A stretch of DNA of 64,000 nucleotides from Pomphorhynchus laevis. Its lineage: Eukaryota; Acanthocephala; Palaeacanthocephala; Echinorhynchida; Pomphorhynchidae. Shown in pieces: positions 21,461-33,140 of this stretch. Position 1 is the first letter of the stretch, and every line of letters starts with the position of its first letter. The position numbers and the translations under genes are program-made. The notes under the pieces were generated by a model, which made no database searches, was not told where the DNA came from, and was given only the letters and a program-made list of their open reading frames with translations. Where the stretch lies: the NCBI GenBank assembly GCA_012934845.2, contig WNNJ02002351.1, forward strand, positions 1 through 64,000, written 5' to 3'.

Positions 21461-22529
21461 GATTCCAAAAAAAATGTTTCACAATTTTCCCCCGTATTTC
21501 CAACATTTATACAAAAATACAAGCATTGATGTGGCCCGCATTTCTACTTAAAAGAAAAAGAAAATACTGAGAAACCAAACAATCATACACTAAAATGTTA
21601 CATCCATTTTAAAAACAACAAAAAGAAAGAAAACACAGAATCATAAAACAAAATAAAATTAAAATCATAAAATAAGTGACAAAAAAATACGAATTTAACA
21701 ATAAAAAAATAATGTAAAAGTAGAGTAATGAATTATAATTTAATAGTTAGAAAGATTTGGGCTTGACGCAAAAGAGCAAAGCAGCATCGTAAATAATCGT
21801 ATTATTATTGGATATGGTGAGGAACGTTATCGAGTTTGAGTTCAACAATGGAAATCAAATCCCGGATTTAATTATTGAGCTTCATAATTGTTTTGAACCA
21901 TAATATGAACCATAATAGTTCATTGTGGATGTTATGGGCATTCATAATCTCGCCTATGGTGATTATTGGAAGCGGACCTCTGGAGGTCAGGATATCTTTA
22001 ACGGAGAGGTTTCTAATCCTGAAACCACCGCAGTAGGGATTTGCTGGGGATTAAGATTGGCACCATAATTGTGTAGGGATAGCGACTCTACCAAAACTTT
22101 CTCAAGGCCCATGATACCAATCCAATATGATGCACTCTCCCTCCATCTAACAAACTTCATGTATATCTTCCAAAAAGAAGACTGAGAAGGGTAAAGGTTA
22201 GCAATACTCGCCTTATCCCTTCTTAGTTAGACCCTATACCTATATAGCGTTCAATATTCTTTCGAGAGAGCCTGTCTGAAGGAGACAGATAGATTGAGGT
22301 GTAACATTTTCAAGGACATTGAGCTTTGTGGAGTGTGATTAAAAGTGCGACCTTTAAAAGTTTTCGAAAGGATCACGGTAGCTTGCGAAGAGACATAATA
22401 ATTAAATCTGACAACTCGCATTTCCTAACAAAGTGAAGAGTTCGATTGTTACCGTGAAGAAGGCCACTAATTGGATCAAAGTGAAATATTCTCCTTAGTA
22501 GCGTATCATCCATTAGGGCCTCTAATGAA
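21461..22529 (-). other. degraded coding-like stretch, unassigned
   Basis: 21461-21760 is A-rich without features. From about 22540 down to 21760 the minus strand reads as broken protein (e.g. RRIFHFDPISGLLHGNNRT and RTLHFVRKCELSDLIIMS), which looks like old retroelement coding sequence. I cannot name the family. Confidence 0.35.
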
Positions 22530-24217
22530 GTAGGTTATGAGAGGTAAACAGTTGTTTGCGCGACTGCGCAAACAACTATATATAATTACGGAGAACAGTA
22601 TTAACGCGATCAAGTATATAATGCAAACTGCAGGAACCGACGAATCGGAAATACAAATTACATTCTCATTTAACGTGCCAATGTTTACAAAAATATGTTA
22701 ATTCAAAGCCTAACGAGCATAACAAGTATAACATGAACGCTTTACAATTTAAAGCCATCACAGACTGAGAAATAATCCGAGCATAATCGTTTGCTCAGCA
22801 GACAAAGGTAGTAAAACTTCTATTTGGTTGACTAGTGATTGCATAACGGAAGGTGAACCCCAACTATCTGGGGGTGCGTTTTAATGTATTGAACTGGCCG
22901 ATAAATTGGACTCGTAAACGAGGTTCACACAGTGATTTACAAAATGACCAGTAATGACGATGAAAGCGAAAAACTGATGGTGAAATATCCAATTCCTGGT
23001 TATATGTATCAGCTAAAATTCACAAAGGCATCATCCCATATCCGGGACGTCATATTATTAGAGATTGCGGTACAGTAACTGAGAAGATGGTACGATATCT
23101 CAATGACAAGCTATTCTCCTGTTACGGTAATGTCCGTCATTTATCGATAGTACAGATCAGTTTATTCGCAAGTTTGAGGAAATAAAATCCGGACTCAACA
23201 ACGACAGCTTAATTTTTATGTTAATGTATAATCGTTATTTAGGGGCAATAATTACGTAGAACGGTATTAAAGCTATCAAGTATATAATGCGAACTGCGGG
23301 AATCGACGAATCGGAAATATAAATTACATGCTCATTATTGGAAATCGACATGAAATCCTATACATTTTTACTTAAGAACGTTATGTATACGCAAATACGA
23401 GGGACAGCAATAAAAAGTTCAATCGGGCCCACATATGCTGGATTGTATGTTGCGTTCGTCGAACAGAATTTCTTGAACGCATGCGCTCTTAAACCCTCAC
23501 ATTGAATATCGTCAATATCGTTATATTGACGATATAATTGGAGTATGTAATTATGGTGGGCTGTCATTGACTCGTTTTATAGATCAGCTTAACACCGTCT
23601 TCGAACTTAAGTTCGTTCGTACAAATAGTCATGGCCTAGAGGTAAACTTTCTCGATGTTAAAATTTACAAGGACATGTCTCAGCAATGGCAAACGATGAT
23701 TTATAGAAAATTTGAGGGTACCCGTACATTTATTCACGTAAAAAGTGCGCACCACTCTCGAATAAAAAGAAGGATGAATCGGAACGAACTTATTTGAAGA
23801 AAGAAAATATTTTCTTTATCGTATGATTTTGCAGCTGTAGTAGAAGGATTTAAGCATGAGTTTTCATGTCGAGGCTACATGAATGTCCAAGTTGAGCTTC
23901 AGTTTAAAGATGCACGTAGAATGGATATATTTGTTCTCTTGCAAGAAGACGAAGGAGGTGGCAACTATGTTTTAGTTGATTATCACCCTGCATTGTTAAA
24001 TTTGCAGAGGGACCTAGATTATGCCTTATCAGCTTGGAGGATTACATCTGTCTCTCATCTAAAACTGAAAGTAGCGTTTCACAAAGGCTTAAATATCAAA
24101 ATTTTGCTAAACAGAAAAATAGGTCATGACATTCAATTAGGAACAAAGGCATGTGGAAACAAACGCTGTAGGTGTTGCAAAGAAATTCTTGAAAGTGATA
24201 GTTTTAAAGTGTCATAA
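22530..24217 (+). mobile_element. Penelope-like element, RT through C-terminal Cys motif
   Basis: + strand blocks appear in PLE order: SIIVCSADKGSKTSIW near 22790, IRDCGTVTEKMVRYLNDKL near 23055-23110, the palm motif QIRGTAIKSSIGPTYAGLYV near 23395-23450, a RQYNDIDDIIGVC (YxDD) region near 23510-23550, LKFVRTNSHGLEVNFLDVKI (23600-23660), MIYRKFEGTRTF, a VAFHKGLNIKILL block and the Cys cluster KACGNKRCRCCKEI (24150-24185). The GIY-YIG domain expected after it is not seen. A ~90-bp piece (tatcaagtatataatgcgaa...) occurs twice, at 22586-22675 and 23245-23338, so the copy is rearranged. It is broken at several points. Confidence 0.8.
22552..22578. repeat. short perfect hairpin in PLE
   Basis: gttgtttgcgcgactgcgcaaacaac, two 11-base arms. 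Confidence 0.7.
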
Positions 24218-25338
24218 CTGAGCTGAATTAAATTATCAAAGTTTTAAGAGACTTTTTAGACTTTTATCAAAGTCTATACGGGACTTGAATTCCGCAAATT
24301 AGTTTCTTATCGACAATGAATCGTTTACAGATGATTCTTCTAGGATGTGTGTTTTAACGGCTTCCTTGAATGTCCTCGGTGCAGTATAAGACTTCTTCAT
24401 ATGCCTTTCATGGTAATCTTTGAAGGATTTGCAATTTCTTGAAGCGGGATGCTGCTCCTGGCAATTGTTATTTCTTCTTCTTTTTCTTCAGCGTTTGTTC
24501 CGCTTCGTTACAGAGTCCGCTTTCCGATGAGCCTTATTGATGGTTGATGTTTGCTTGCGCGAAAAACGCAGCCGCATCATTGTAGTCGCCTTTCGCGAAG
24601 TTCATTGATACACCATTTCATACTGTTGATGCGACGGTTTTGTTTTACGACTGGCTTGCCACGAAGTATATCGCCAACATTCCTTCTTTCTCAGCACGGA
24701 CTTGAAACCGGCCATGGCGGAGTTTATACTTGCAATTGTTAAAAGTTGGGTAATTTTCCATTGAACACTTACGTTCGTGACCGGATTATGTGCATGTGGG
24801 GTATCTAGGTTCGAGATTACATGATGAGCTCCCATGTCCCCATTGATGGCATTTTTGGCAATGTATATAAGTAAAATCGTATGAAGAGATATGTTAGAAT
24901 GTTATGTTTGTTCCCAGAAAGTGATTATATGTGATACTGGCCAAAAACATGACATTGTCGATCGTTGTGGTTGTAAATGTCACCGTAAGTGTTAATTCAT
25001 CTTTGCGCTCTAAATACCTTAATTTTTTCAGTTCATATGATGATTCTAGTTAATTTATATCCCAACGGTCCAGATCTGTTTCAGATTGAAACAGATCCCG
25101 CGGTCAGAATCAGTACTGATTCTGACCGTGGCCAGAATGGCCTTGTGTTTTAGGTACCGAAATTGAACCAGTCCTTGAAATATTCTATAAACGCCATTGT
25201 TACTTCGTTGGTTCAGAAAGCAAATCTAAATCTGTCAGGAAATTTCCTGTGAAGTTGTAGACTACTCTGCCTGGAAATTGACACACAAAAGGCTTTAGAA
25301 ATATTTTGAAGTAATCCTCAATTTTTTGAGAAGAATTT
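24218..25338 (+). other. unassigned stretch with a Cys-rich mini-ORF
   Basis: No family is recognised. 24891-24995 is a 34-codon + ORF (MLECYVCSQKVIICDTG... DRCGCKCHRKC) with eight Cys and two His, which looks like a zinc-binding piece, possibly the tail of a transposon protein. A palindrome (cagatctgtttcagattgaaacagatcccgcggtcagaatcagta/tactgattctgaccg) lies at 25070-25130. Confidence 0.35.
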
Positions 25339-25339
25339 A

Positions 25340-27195
25340 TACTTATTTAAACTATATTATGTCGTCATTTGGTCGGCTTCATAAATTATCTTCGTGTGAA
25401 TTCTTTAATCATAGATGCATCACTGTACACTACAATCAGCGTAGGTGGACCTCATCAGCAGTGAGCCTAAGCCTACCTTTCGTGTTTCGGTCCTTTAATT
25501 ATCTGCTGAAATTTTCCTTTGCTGCCTTTCTGTAAAAACAAACGATACAGTTTGTAAGGAAAGCATTTTTACTTGGGCAAACTGTACATTGTATCTGTCT
25601 TTTAAAACAATAAGACGGAAATAGCACTACAGTTGATGGAAACAACCGACAATCTGTCTTTTGAATTTTCTTTGACAGTAGACCGGAATCTGCCAGGTAA
25701 ATAGAATGAACAATTGCATACACGAGCGAGTATCATCATTTGGTCGGCTTCATAAATTATCCTCGTGTGAATTCTTTAATCCTATATGCAGCACTGTACA
25801 CTACAATCAGCCCAGGTGGACCTCATTAGCAGTGAGCTTACACCTACCTTTCGTGTTTCGGTCCTTTAATTATCTGCTGAAATTTTCCTCTGCTGCCTTT
25901 ATGTAAAAACAAACGATACAGTTTGTAAGGAAAACATTTCCACTTGTGCAAACTGTACGTTGTATCCGTCTTTTAAAAGAAAAAGACGGAAATAGCACTA
26001 CAGTTGATGGAAACAACCGACAATCTGTCTTTTGAATTTTCTTTTACAGGAAGCCGGAATCTGTCAGGTAAATAGAATGAACAATTGCAAACACGAGCGA
26101 GTATCATCATTTGGTCGGCTTCATAAATTATCTTCGTGTGAATTCTTTAATCATAGATGCAGCACTGTACACTACAATCAGCGTAGGTGGACCTCATCAG
26201 CAGTGAGCCTAAGCCTACCTTTCGTGTTTCGGTCCTTTAATTATCTGCTGAAAATTTCCTCTGCTGCCATTCTGTAAAAACAAACGATACAGTTTGTAAG
26301 GAAAGCATTTCCACTTGTGCAAACTGTACGTTGTATCCGCCTTTTAAACAAAAAGACGGAAATAGCACTACAGTTGACGGAAACAACCGACAATCTGTCT
26401 TTTGAATTTTCTTTGACAGGAAATCGGAATCTGCTTGGTAAATAGAATGAACAACTGCATACACGAGCGAGTACCATCATTTGGTCGGCTTCATAAATTA
26501 TCCTCGTGTGAATTCTTTAATCATAGATGCAGCACTGTACATTACAATCAGCGTAGGTGGACCTCATCAGCAGTGAGCCTACGCCTACCTTTTGTGTTTC
26601 GGTCCTTTAATTATCTGCTGAAATTTTCCTCTGCTACCTTTCTGTAAAAACAAACGATACAGTTGGTAAGGAAAGCATTTCCACTTGTGCAAACTGTACT
26701 TTGTATCTGTCTTTTAAAACAAAATGACTGAAATAGCACTACAGTTGACGGAAACAACCGACAATCTGTCTTTTGAATTTTCTTTGACAGGAAACCGGAA
26801 TCTGCCAGGTAAATAGAATAAACAATTGCATACACGAGCGAGTATCATCATTTGGTCGGCTTCATAAATTATCCTCCTGTAAATTCTTTAATCCTATATG
26901 CAGCACTGTACACTACAATCAGCGTAGGTGGACCTCATCAGCAGTGAGCCTACGCCTACTATGGAAATGTTTTCCTTACAAACTGTATCGTTTGTTTTTA
27001 CAGAAAGGCAGCAGAGGAAAATTTCAGCAGATAATTAAAAGACCGAAACACGAAAGGTAGGCGTAGGCTCACTGCTGATGAGGTCCACCTACGCTGATTG
27101 TAGTGTACAGTGCTGCATCTATGATTAAAGAATTCACACGAGGATAATTTATGAAGCCGACCAAATGATGATACTCGCTCTTGTATGCAATTGTT
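25340..27195. repeat. tandem satellite, period 370 bp, ending in an inverted unit
   Basis: The landmark catcatttggtcggcttcat recurs at 25363, 25733, 26103, 26473 and 26844 (spacings 370, 370, 370, 371). Four full units are followed by a partial fifth (to about 26955), then part of a unit in reverse orientation (about 26960-27195). Units are about 95% alike. Each carries a 66-81-codon frame (FGRLHKLSSCEFFNHRC...) that is probably incidental, a hairpin gcgtagg/cctacgc, and a splice-like cassette (ttttctttgacag, 18 bases, gtaaat). Confidence 0.95.
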
Positions 27196-27364
27196 TATTA
27201 TATTATGTTGTCGCATTCATGTATTAGACCATGTATAATAACGGACATGTACCATGCATAATAACGGACAAGAGGATCAAATACATCCAGCTTACACCAT
27301 TGCGTCGCTTTCCATCGAAACAACTCAGGGTCTCTCGCTTACCTAAGGTCTAGTCGATGGGGAC
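27196..27364. other. short gap
   Basis: tgtattagaccatgtataataacggacatg and accatgcataataacggacaag are near-duplicates (27218-27272). No gene. Confidence 0.5.
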
Positions 27365-28850
27365 AATGATAGGTAATGCTGGGCCTGTTTCAGGGCCCAT
27401 CAAGCTCTCTTCAGTACACTTTTAAATTTATTCAAATCTGGTCCGGTCGACTATTTAATCGTAATGTTATACCACATGTATTTTATTCGATGTGCAAAGT
27501 TAGGGAGTGGTTGATTGTTCAATATGGGAGAGAGCTGAGATTGCTTGTCTTTTTAGTTTTTCTTTGTCGTATGGGCATCATAATTACAAATACCTGCGAT
27601 TTTGCGGAGTTGAGAATACGATAGGATGGTGGTAATTAGTCTTTTAATCTTTAAAAGAAGTGGCTAATGTCAGAGACTTGATCTTTGCATCTGCGTTTAG
27701 AAAACAGGAATGTGTTATCATCAGCGTAAACACAACGTTTAAATGTTTTGAATAGTACAATGATGCACCAAGATATTAGATAAGAGATAGTGGGGAACCT
27801 TGAGGCATATTGCAATAGGGTGTAATTGACGAGTATTAGGGTCGTCTTTATAAAAGATTTTTTTTGTGTACTTTAATATCTCCAGAGTGGATCCGTAATT
27901 ATGTAGAGTTCGTGTCTTCTCCTAAACTTTGCCTAAACTTTGGAGTGAATTTGTTTCTGTGCAATGAAAGCTAGGGGATATTGGTTTATGTATAAGATAA
28001 TAGTTCCTAGATCTGCAAAGTGCTGCATTAATCCAAAGACAATTTCTGTCCTTAAAGTCACCAAGTAACATGCCATAGCTGCTACCCATTATATGGTCCA
28101 GGAAGTCACGGTTCTTGTGAATTTCATCCTATCGAATATAGATATCGGATATGCTGATGCGTTTGCTGTTATTTCAGTTTGCGATCACTAAACAAGATAG
28201 TGCTAAATAAGAATAATTTAAAAGGAGAGATGATCTTCAATGACCTATAACTAAGGTTAAAATACTTTGAGAAGAAGATGAGTGAGGTGGGTTATGTACG
28301 GAGTAAAGTGGGAGGTTATGTGCTTTGGAATAAACCGAGTAATGTCATAGGGAAACTGGATATATCTAGTTTCCTGAAGGACTATAACATCAGCATATCG
28401 ACCAGATAAAAGACTGATGTGAGGAAAGGTTATGAATGGAAGGAACGTATAGGTTGGTGGAGGTGATTTTTTATTGATGGATGTAGGTTATTGAGAAACG
28501 AGACCGGAAGGACAGGACGGGGGTGTCGGGGAATGAATATGACATGGGATGGGAAGTATATATGGTGGCAGGTTCAGTGGGTAGAGAAAGGACAATGGAA
28601 ACGATGGGGGTAGTTTGAGTGGACGTGTTGGATGTTGATATGTGCTTATTGGAAAGGTTGCAGATTAGTTTGTTGGCACAAAAACCACATACGAAGTCTT
28701 CTTTAGACTTATTCTTGTCGCAGGCGATTGTTGTTCAGACGTTGCAGTCGTGTATTGAGCACTGTACTTGCAGTTGTCCATAGTTGGTGTCGGTCTTAGT
28801 TGTTTTCTTACGTCCTCCCATTAACGTCTTTGTGTGTTGAAACTGTTAGA
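27365..28850 (-). pseudogene. decayed LINE related to the one at 9.2-13.3 kb
   Basis: On the minus strand, from high to low coordinates: the ORF1 start GGRKKTTKTDTNYGQLQVQC, ...HDCNVWTTIACDKN, FVCGFCANKLI (28690-28830), then endonuclease blocks SGRYADVIVLQETRYIQF (28370-28420) and MLLGDFKDRNCLWINAAL (28010-28070), then RT motifs NMPQGSPLS (27795-27825) and CVYADDNTFLF (27700-27735). The ORF1 zinc-finger layout is the same as in the intact element (C-x4-C-x-VW ... CG-x-C), so this is the same or a sister family. ORF1-ORF2 spacing is far too short, showing large internal deletions; many frames are broken. Confidence 0.8.
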
Positions 28851-28860
28851 TTTGCTACTG

Positions 28861-29040
28861 CAACTGGTTGAATTGATCTGCAACTGATTGAATTGATCTG
28901 CAACTGATTGAATTGATCTGCAACTGATTGAATTGATCTGCAACTGATTGAATTGATCTGCAACTGATTGAATTGATCTGCAACTGATTGAATTGATCTG
29001 CAACTGATTGAATTGATTTGCAACTGATTGAATTGATTGT
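28861..29040. repeat. 20-bp minisatellite, nine units
   Basis: Unit caactgattgaattgatctg (20 bp) x 9, nearly perfect; the first and the last two units vary by one or two bases. It lies directly 5' (on the minus strand) of the LINE ORF1 remnant, so it may be an expanded piece of its 5' UTR. Confidence 0.98.
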
Positions 29041-29059
29041 GTATATTATTTCTCAAGAC

Positions 29060-29290
29060 TTATTTGTGTAAAAAAGGGAGGCGATAGTGGTTTATAAATA
29101 AAATATCCGTTCCTGGTTCTGCAGTATGCTGCATTAATCCAACGACCAGTTCTTTCGTTAAAGTAACCAAGTAACATGTCATCGCCGCTACCCATATGAA
29201 ATTAAATGGAAAGTTATGTGCTTTGGAAGAAACATCAATATCCAGGGGAGACCAGATAGATCTAGTTTCACCTCCCGAATTCCACTAAAT
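29060..29290 (-). pseudogene. LINE endonuclease fragment
   Basis: The minus frame GSGDDMLLGYFNERTGRWIN near 29120-29190 corresponds to LLGDFKDRNCLWINAAL of the neighbouring LINE, i.e. the GDFN endonuclease motif of a second copy. It is short and broken. Confidence 0.6.
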
Positions 29291-29399
29291 AAATTTTAGC
29301 GAAAACGGTTCGGAATTACTTCCCATGCAAATGTGTTACTAGAAGGGGCAGCGAAACCCCTAGCTAGGCCTAGAGTGGAGAAGGTTAAAAAAGGTTTAC

Positions 29400-30665
29400 G
29401 GGTTAAGCCTCAAATCATTTTCCGATGCCCATTTTTCTAAACTTGTCATATCATATTGAAGGATCTTAATGTCCCTCCCATCTCTAATACGCCGCCATAT
29501 CTTAACATCGTCAACATACATAACAACATCAGAACGAATTACAGATAGAAAATAATTGACATTCAAGGATGGGAAGAATATAGGAGCAAAATAGTCGCTT
29601 GAACATTGATGAACTTATCCAATCAAAAGACTTGAAAAACATCCATAAAATACGATAGCCTCGATTACAAATATATTTAGTGTGGACATTAGTTTTTAAG
29701 CTACTGGTCATCATCACACCAAGATCTTTGAATTCACCCACTCGGCCTATCTGAATCGAACCTATCTGATAGGATGAGTTTAGTGAAGAACCAATTGACA
29801 TATGCGCACATTTAGAGGGGTTAACCCTCAAACCATTTTCCGCTGACCATTTATCTAGACATGTCATATCATCTTAAAGGATCTTAATGTCCCTTCCGTC
29901 TCTAATACGCCGGCATATATTAACATCGTCAGCATACATTACGACATCAGAACGAATTACAGGTGGGAGATCATTGATATAAACAATAAAAAGAAGTAGG
30001 TAGATAACATCACTCTGTGGAACGTAATTATGAATAGTGAATGAGGTGGACATATCTGCACCTACACCTACTTTGAAAGAGCGTGAACTTAAGTAATTTG
30101 CAATCTAGGCGACACATTGGACAAACACTAAGTGACCTCAATTTGTGAATGATTCGATCATGCGGAACTGAATCAAAAACATGAGAGAAATCTACAAAAA
30201 CTACATCAGATTGAACTCGTCCATCTAATGAAGATTGTCATGAGTTGGAAGAAACCAAAAGGTTACTTATTGTTGATCTATTTGGTCTGAGACCGTGTTG
30301 TGAGTAAGTAAGTTTACCGTTGCTTTCCAAATCAGAATATATGTTTTTGACTATTAGCTTTTCAAGCAACTTACAAATAATACATGTCAAGGCTACTGGG
30401 CGATAGTTCTTACACACTTGTCGATCTTCATTTTTTACACGAACGACAATGAACTCCTTTCAACGGGAAGGAATTTGAGATTTGAGAATAGAAAACTGAA
30501 ACATACAGAAAATATATAAATATATTTAAGTAGCAATTTTTTAAAAGAAATGTGGGGAGTCCGTCCGGACCTGCAACGGGGTTCGGTTTTAGTTTACAGA
30601 GATGCTTCAAAACATCGTCAGCACAAAACGACAGATTAGATCGATCGAATGCTTCCGAACCATTT
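29400..30665 (-). pseudogene. CR1-like LINE RT remnant (family F)
   Basis: Minus-strand blocks from high to low: LCKLKPNPVAGPDGLPTFLL (30530-30605, start of RT), GLRPNRSTI near 30275, VVFVDFSHVFDSVPHDRI (motif A, about 30165-30215), a YADD-like region near 29930, LDKWSAENGLRVNPSKCAHM (29800-29860) and EFKDLGVMMTSSLKT (29695-29740). The 29529-29867 part is open (112 codons). A ~150-bp segment is present twice (about 29400-29550 and 29819-29966), so the copy has an internal duplication. Confidence 0.8.
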
Positions 30666-31019
30666 TCTAATTAAGAACTACAAGATGTTCGTGAAGAGCA
30701 AAATATTGATGAGAACTCCTGGGTAAATAAGTTTGCCATTACACTATTACACGTGACCTCGATTTGAAAATCAAAATGTCGTAATGGTCAAAATGTCGTA
30801 ATAGTCAAAATGTCGTAGGTAAATCTTGTAAATTAAAAAAGGCTGAGAAACCTATACTTGACAAACCACATCCTGAATCTCTCCTATCATCACCGATAAT
30901 GGAGCCATTATTCATCACGGTGTGTTTCACGCAAATTAACGAGGACGTTATTAAAAAATAGTAAAAAGCTAACGGAAAATCATGTACGTCAATATCCTAT
31001 TCGTTCCTATGGAAATTTA

Positions 31020-31900
31020 TGTCAACTGGTTTTGGAAATCAATTACGAAACGTTGCCAGAGCTTCGCCTAAATTCACAGTTCTGTTATCTACTAATAAAA
31101 TTGTTCCTACCGTTCTCGATATGTTTACGGTTTGGATGTTTGTCGTTATCACGAAGAAATCCGCGGGACATACTACCGATAGGAGTATGTAAAGTGACGA
31201 AACTCATTGTATGCCAAATCATATTTGAGGTTGTAAAATTCGATTTGCAGGAGACATGGCAGGACAGAGACAACTGGAAGCATAGCAACGTGGAAGAATT
31301 GAGTTTATCATTAATTCCTTCAAATCCACATTTATATCGAATAAACGACATTGTATTTTTTACCATGAACGCATCTAATGTGTGCAATTCTTTAAATCGA
31401 CAAACTGCTATTCACAATATAGATAAATGTCTTTCATTAGCTTGTGTTATTGCTAACACTTGCAAAACTTACGCTCATAAGGAGACCCCTTAGGCTCTCT
31501 CTCTATGTCTTCAGTTTCGTTGATCAACAAAATTAAAAATAGTTCCCAGCATCACGCAAGTTTGGTTCACACAAGGAGACCCATTAGCTATGACAGTTTT
31601 CTTCATGTTTTCAATTCGTTGATCAACGAAATTTAAAGTAGTTCCCAGCAGCGCGCAAATTTGGTTTGCGGATGACGCAAACTTTGTTGGTACTATTGAC
31701 GAGTTAACTATAGTATGGAACACATTAAAATGCTTCGGAACTCCTCATCGATATTATTTAAATGCTAAAAATATACAAATTTTGCCCCATCTATCAAAAA
31801 TAAGCCAAGAATCTATACTGAAAGAAATAGGAACATCGACGGCATTATAATACTTGGCATACCCATAGGCACTAATGAGTTTGAAGATTCTGTTGCACTC
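31020..31900 (+). mobile_element. RT fragment of the TQGDPLAM / FADDA type
   Basis: The + strand reads DILPIGVCKVTKLIVCQIIF (31160-31225; 'RPIGVGEV.RRI..K' in relatives), MNASNVCNSLNRQTAIHNID (motif A region, 31365-31425), TQGDPLAMTVFFMF (31570-31610, motif B) and IWFADDANFVGTIDELTI (31655-31710, motif C), then YYLNAKNIQILPHLSK. The motif B stretch is partly duplicated in tandem (about 31470-31530 and 31565-31640). These RTs are widespread in invertebrates and usually carry the C-terminal domain seen at 1010-1740. The exact clade is not settled from memory. The copy is broken. Confidence 0.7.
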
Positions 31901-32164
31901 GATAAATCTCAAAGATGGACTTATCGCCTTGATCGATTAGTATAAGTGGCCACAGTTTTTCCACGTATCTTTTGTCGAATAACAAAATGAGTACAACTTA
32001 TATATAAACACACCTTTTCAGAAATATAACCTTTGAATACATGAATTTGTCGACAATTTTAACCGTGTTAAAAGGTAAGCTTTTACCATATATAAAAAGT
32101 ATAACCTTGAGTCAAGATTTTTGGACAATATTGATTTTTGGACGAATTTTGAACTATATTATGT
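31901..32164. other. gap upstream of inverted repeat
   Basis: No feature recognised. Confidence 0.5.
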
Positions 32165-32665
32165 ATACTAATTAGCATTATTACTTGATGCTTTATCAAC
32201 ACAATTCTGTAGTCATTTGATAATTTAAATATTTGCTGTACCATAAAACATTCGTAGTGATTTAGTCGGATCTACAGCAGATCTAGTCAGATCTAGTCAG
32301 TTATTAGAATGTTGTAATGAATATAAATATTTATAATTTAAAAATAAAAATCAATAAAAGAGAAAAATAATAATAAAAGATAGAATTTTTAATAATAAAA
32401 AATGTTAAAACATATTTTATTTCATTTTGTGAAGCAATATGTTTTTGTAGACATTTATAATAATTTAATAATTAATTTTTGATATTATTCAATAATTTAA
32501 TAATTTAAATAAATTTCAATTATTATATTTAGTTTGCCACTTGAGTAATTTGTTCAATTTTCTTAAAACACAAATTAAACACATCGTGTTTTGTTTTTAT
32601 TATGAAACAGTAGCTAACAAAATTTAAAAATATATTTGTGTTTTGTTAATACTTGAGCAAAATTA
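32165..32665 (+). repeat. left arm of an inverted repeat bracketing exons 1-2
   Basis: Blocks tgatgctttatcaacacaat, gtagtgatttagtcggatct, agatctagtcagttattaga and aaattaaacacatcgtgttt recur in reverse complement at 34508-35065. The arms are about 85-90% alike with an ~85-bp extra piece in the right arm. They are probably two oppositely inserted copies of one dispersed element; the inner end contains a degenerate tagctaac/gctagcgaaat motif like the other foldback families. Confidence 0.85.
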
Positions 32666-33096
32666 AAATTAATATTTTTCTTTTAAATCATTTTCTGATT
32701 CAATGCATTTTAGTTGGAAATCTTAAACGTTTCAGGTTAATTTTAAAACTTTGGAAAACAGCTTTGCAGTTCACGCTTTAAATGCCATGAATTAGATAAG
32801 TATTTGCTTCTAATAGTTCTCGTTATAGAAAAATAGAAGTATATTATAATATAAAAATATATGTGAATGCTTAGTTCGTCTTGTCTATCGAACTAAGACA
32901 TAATTAAGATCCGCTACAGACCCTCAATGGTTTATTTTGCTCTTATTATGATGATGTTTTCGACTTAATACCAATCTCTCTCTATATATTATCGAAATAT
33001 TTCATTTGATTTAATTCTCTTTTTTAATTTTAGTAACCATTCTACGTTTGCGAGAATTAAATCTCTTAAGAATTATAAAAATATAAATATTTTGAA
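32666..33096. other. 5' region of the RhoGAP gene
   Basis: Non-coding. A polypyrimidine tract and AG (ctcttttttaattttag, ending 33034) could be the acceptor of a 5' UTR intron, giving a short leader before ATG 33097. No core promoter motif stands out from the A+T-rich background. Confidence 0.4.
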
Positions 33097-33140
33097 ATGT
33101 TATCGATACGGCCGTCATCTGGAGGAGCAACTGTCTTCAG
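33097..33140 (+). CDS. RhoGAP gene, coding exon 1
   Basis: The exon is ATG plus 14 codons and two bases (MLSIRPSSGGATVF..), with donor cag/gtgatt. The ATG is the first after an in-frame stop at 33076. The two leftover bases AG join the first base of exon 2 to make AGA (Arg), so the phase fits exactly. The call rests on this phase fit and the donor, since the sequence here is not conserved enough to recognise. Confidence 0.6.

Noticed and set aside
26940-27100. CTGATGAG on the minus strand of every 370-bp satellite unit, suggesting a hammerhead satellite.
   Set aside because: No GAAA follows within a stem II length; the block lies in the loop of a simple hairpin (gcgtagg/cctacgc).
25326-27216. 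Series of 66-82-codon frames (FGRLHKLSSCEFF...) as a tandem gene family.
   Set aside because: They track the 370-bp satellite; frames differ at their ends, overlap minus-strand frames of equal length and match no known protein.
28808-29056. Repetitive protein frames (INSISCRSIQSVADQFNQLQ type) as a gene, or the array as CRISPR.
   Set aside because: They are translations of a 20-bp minisatellite without spacers; the organism is a eukaryote.
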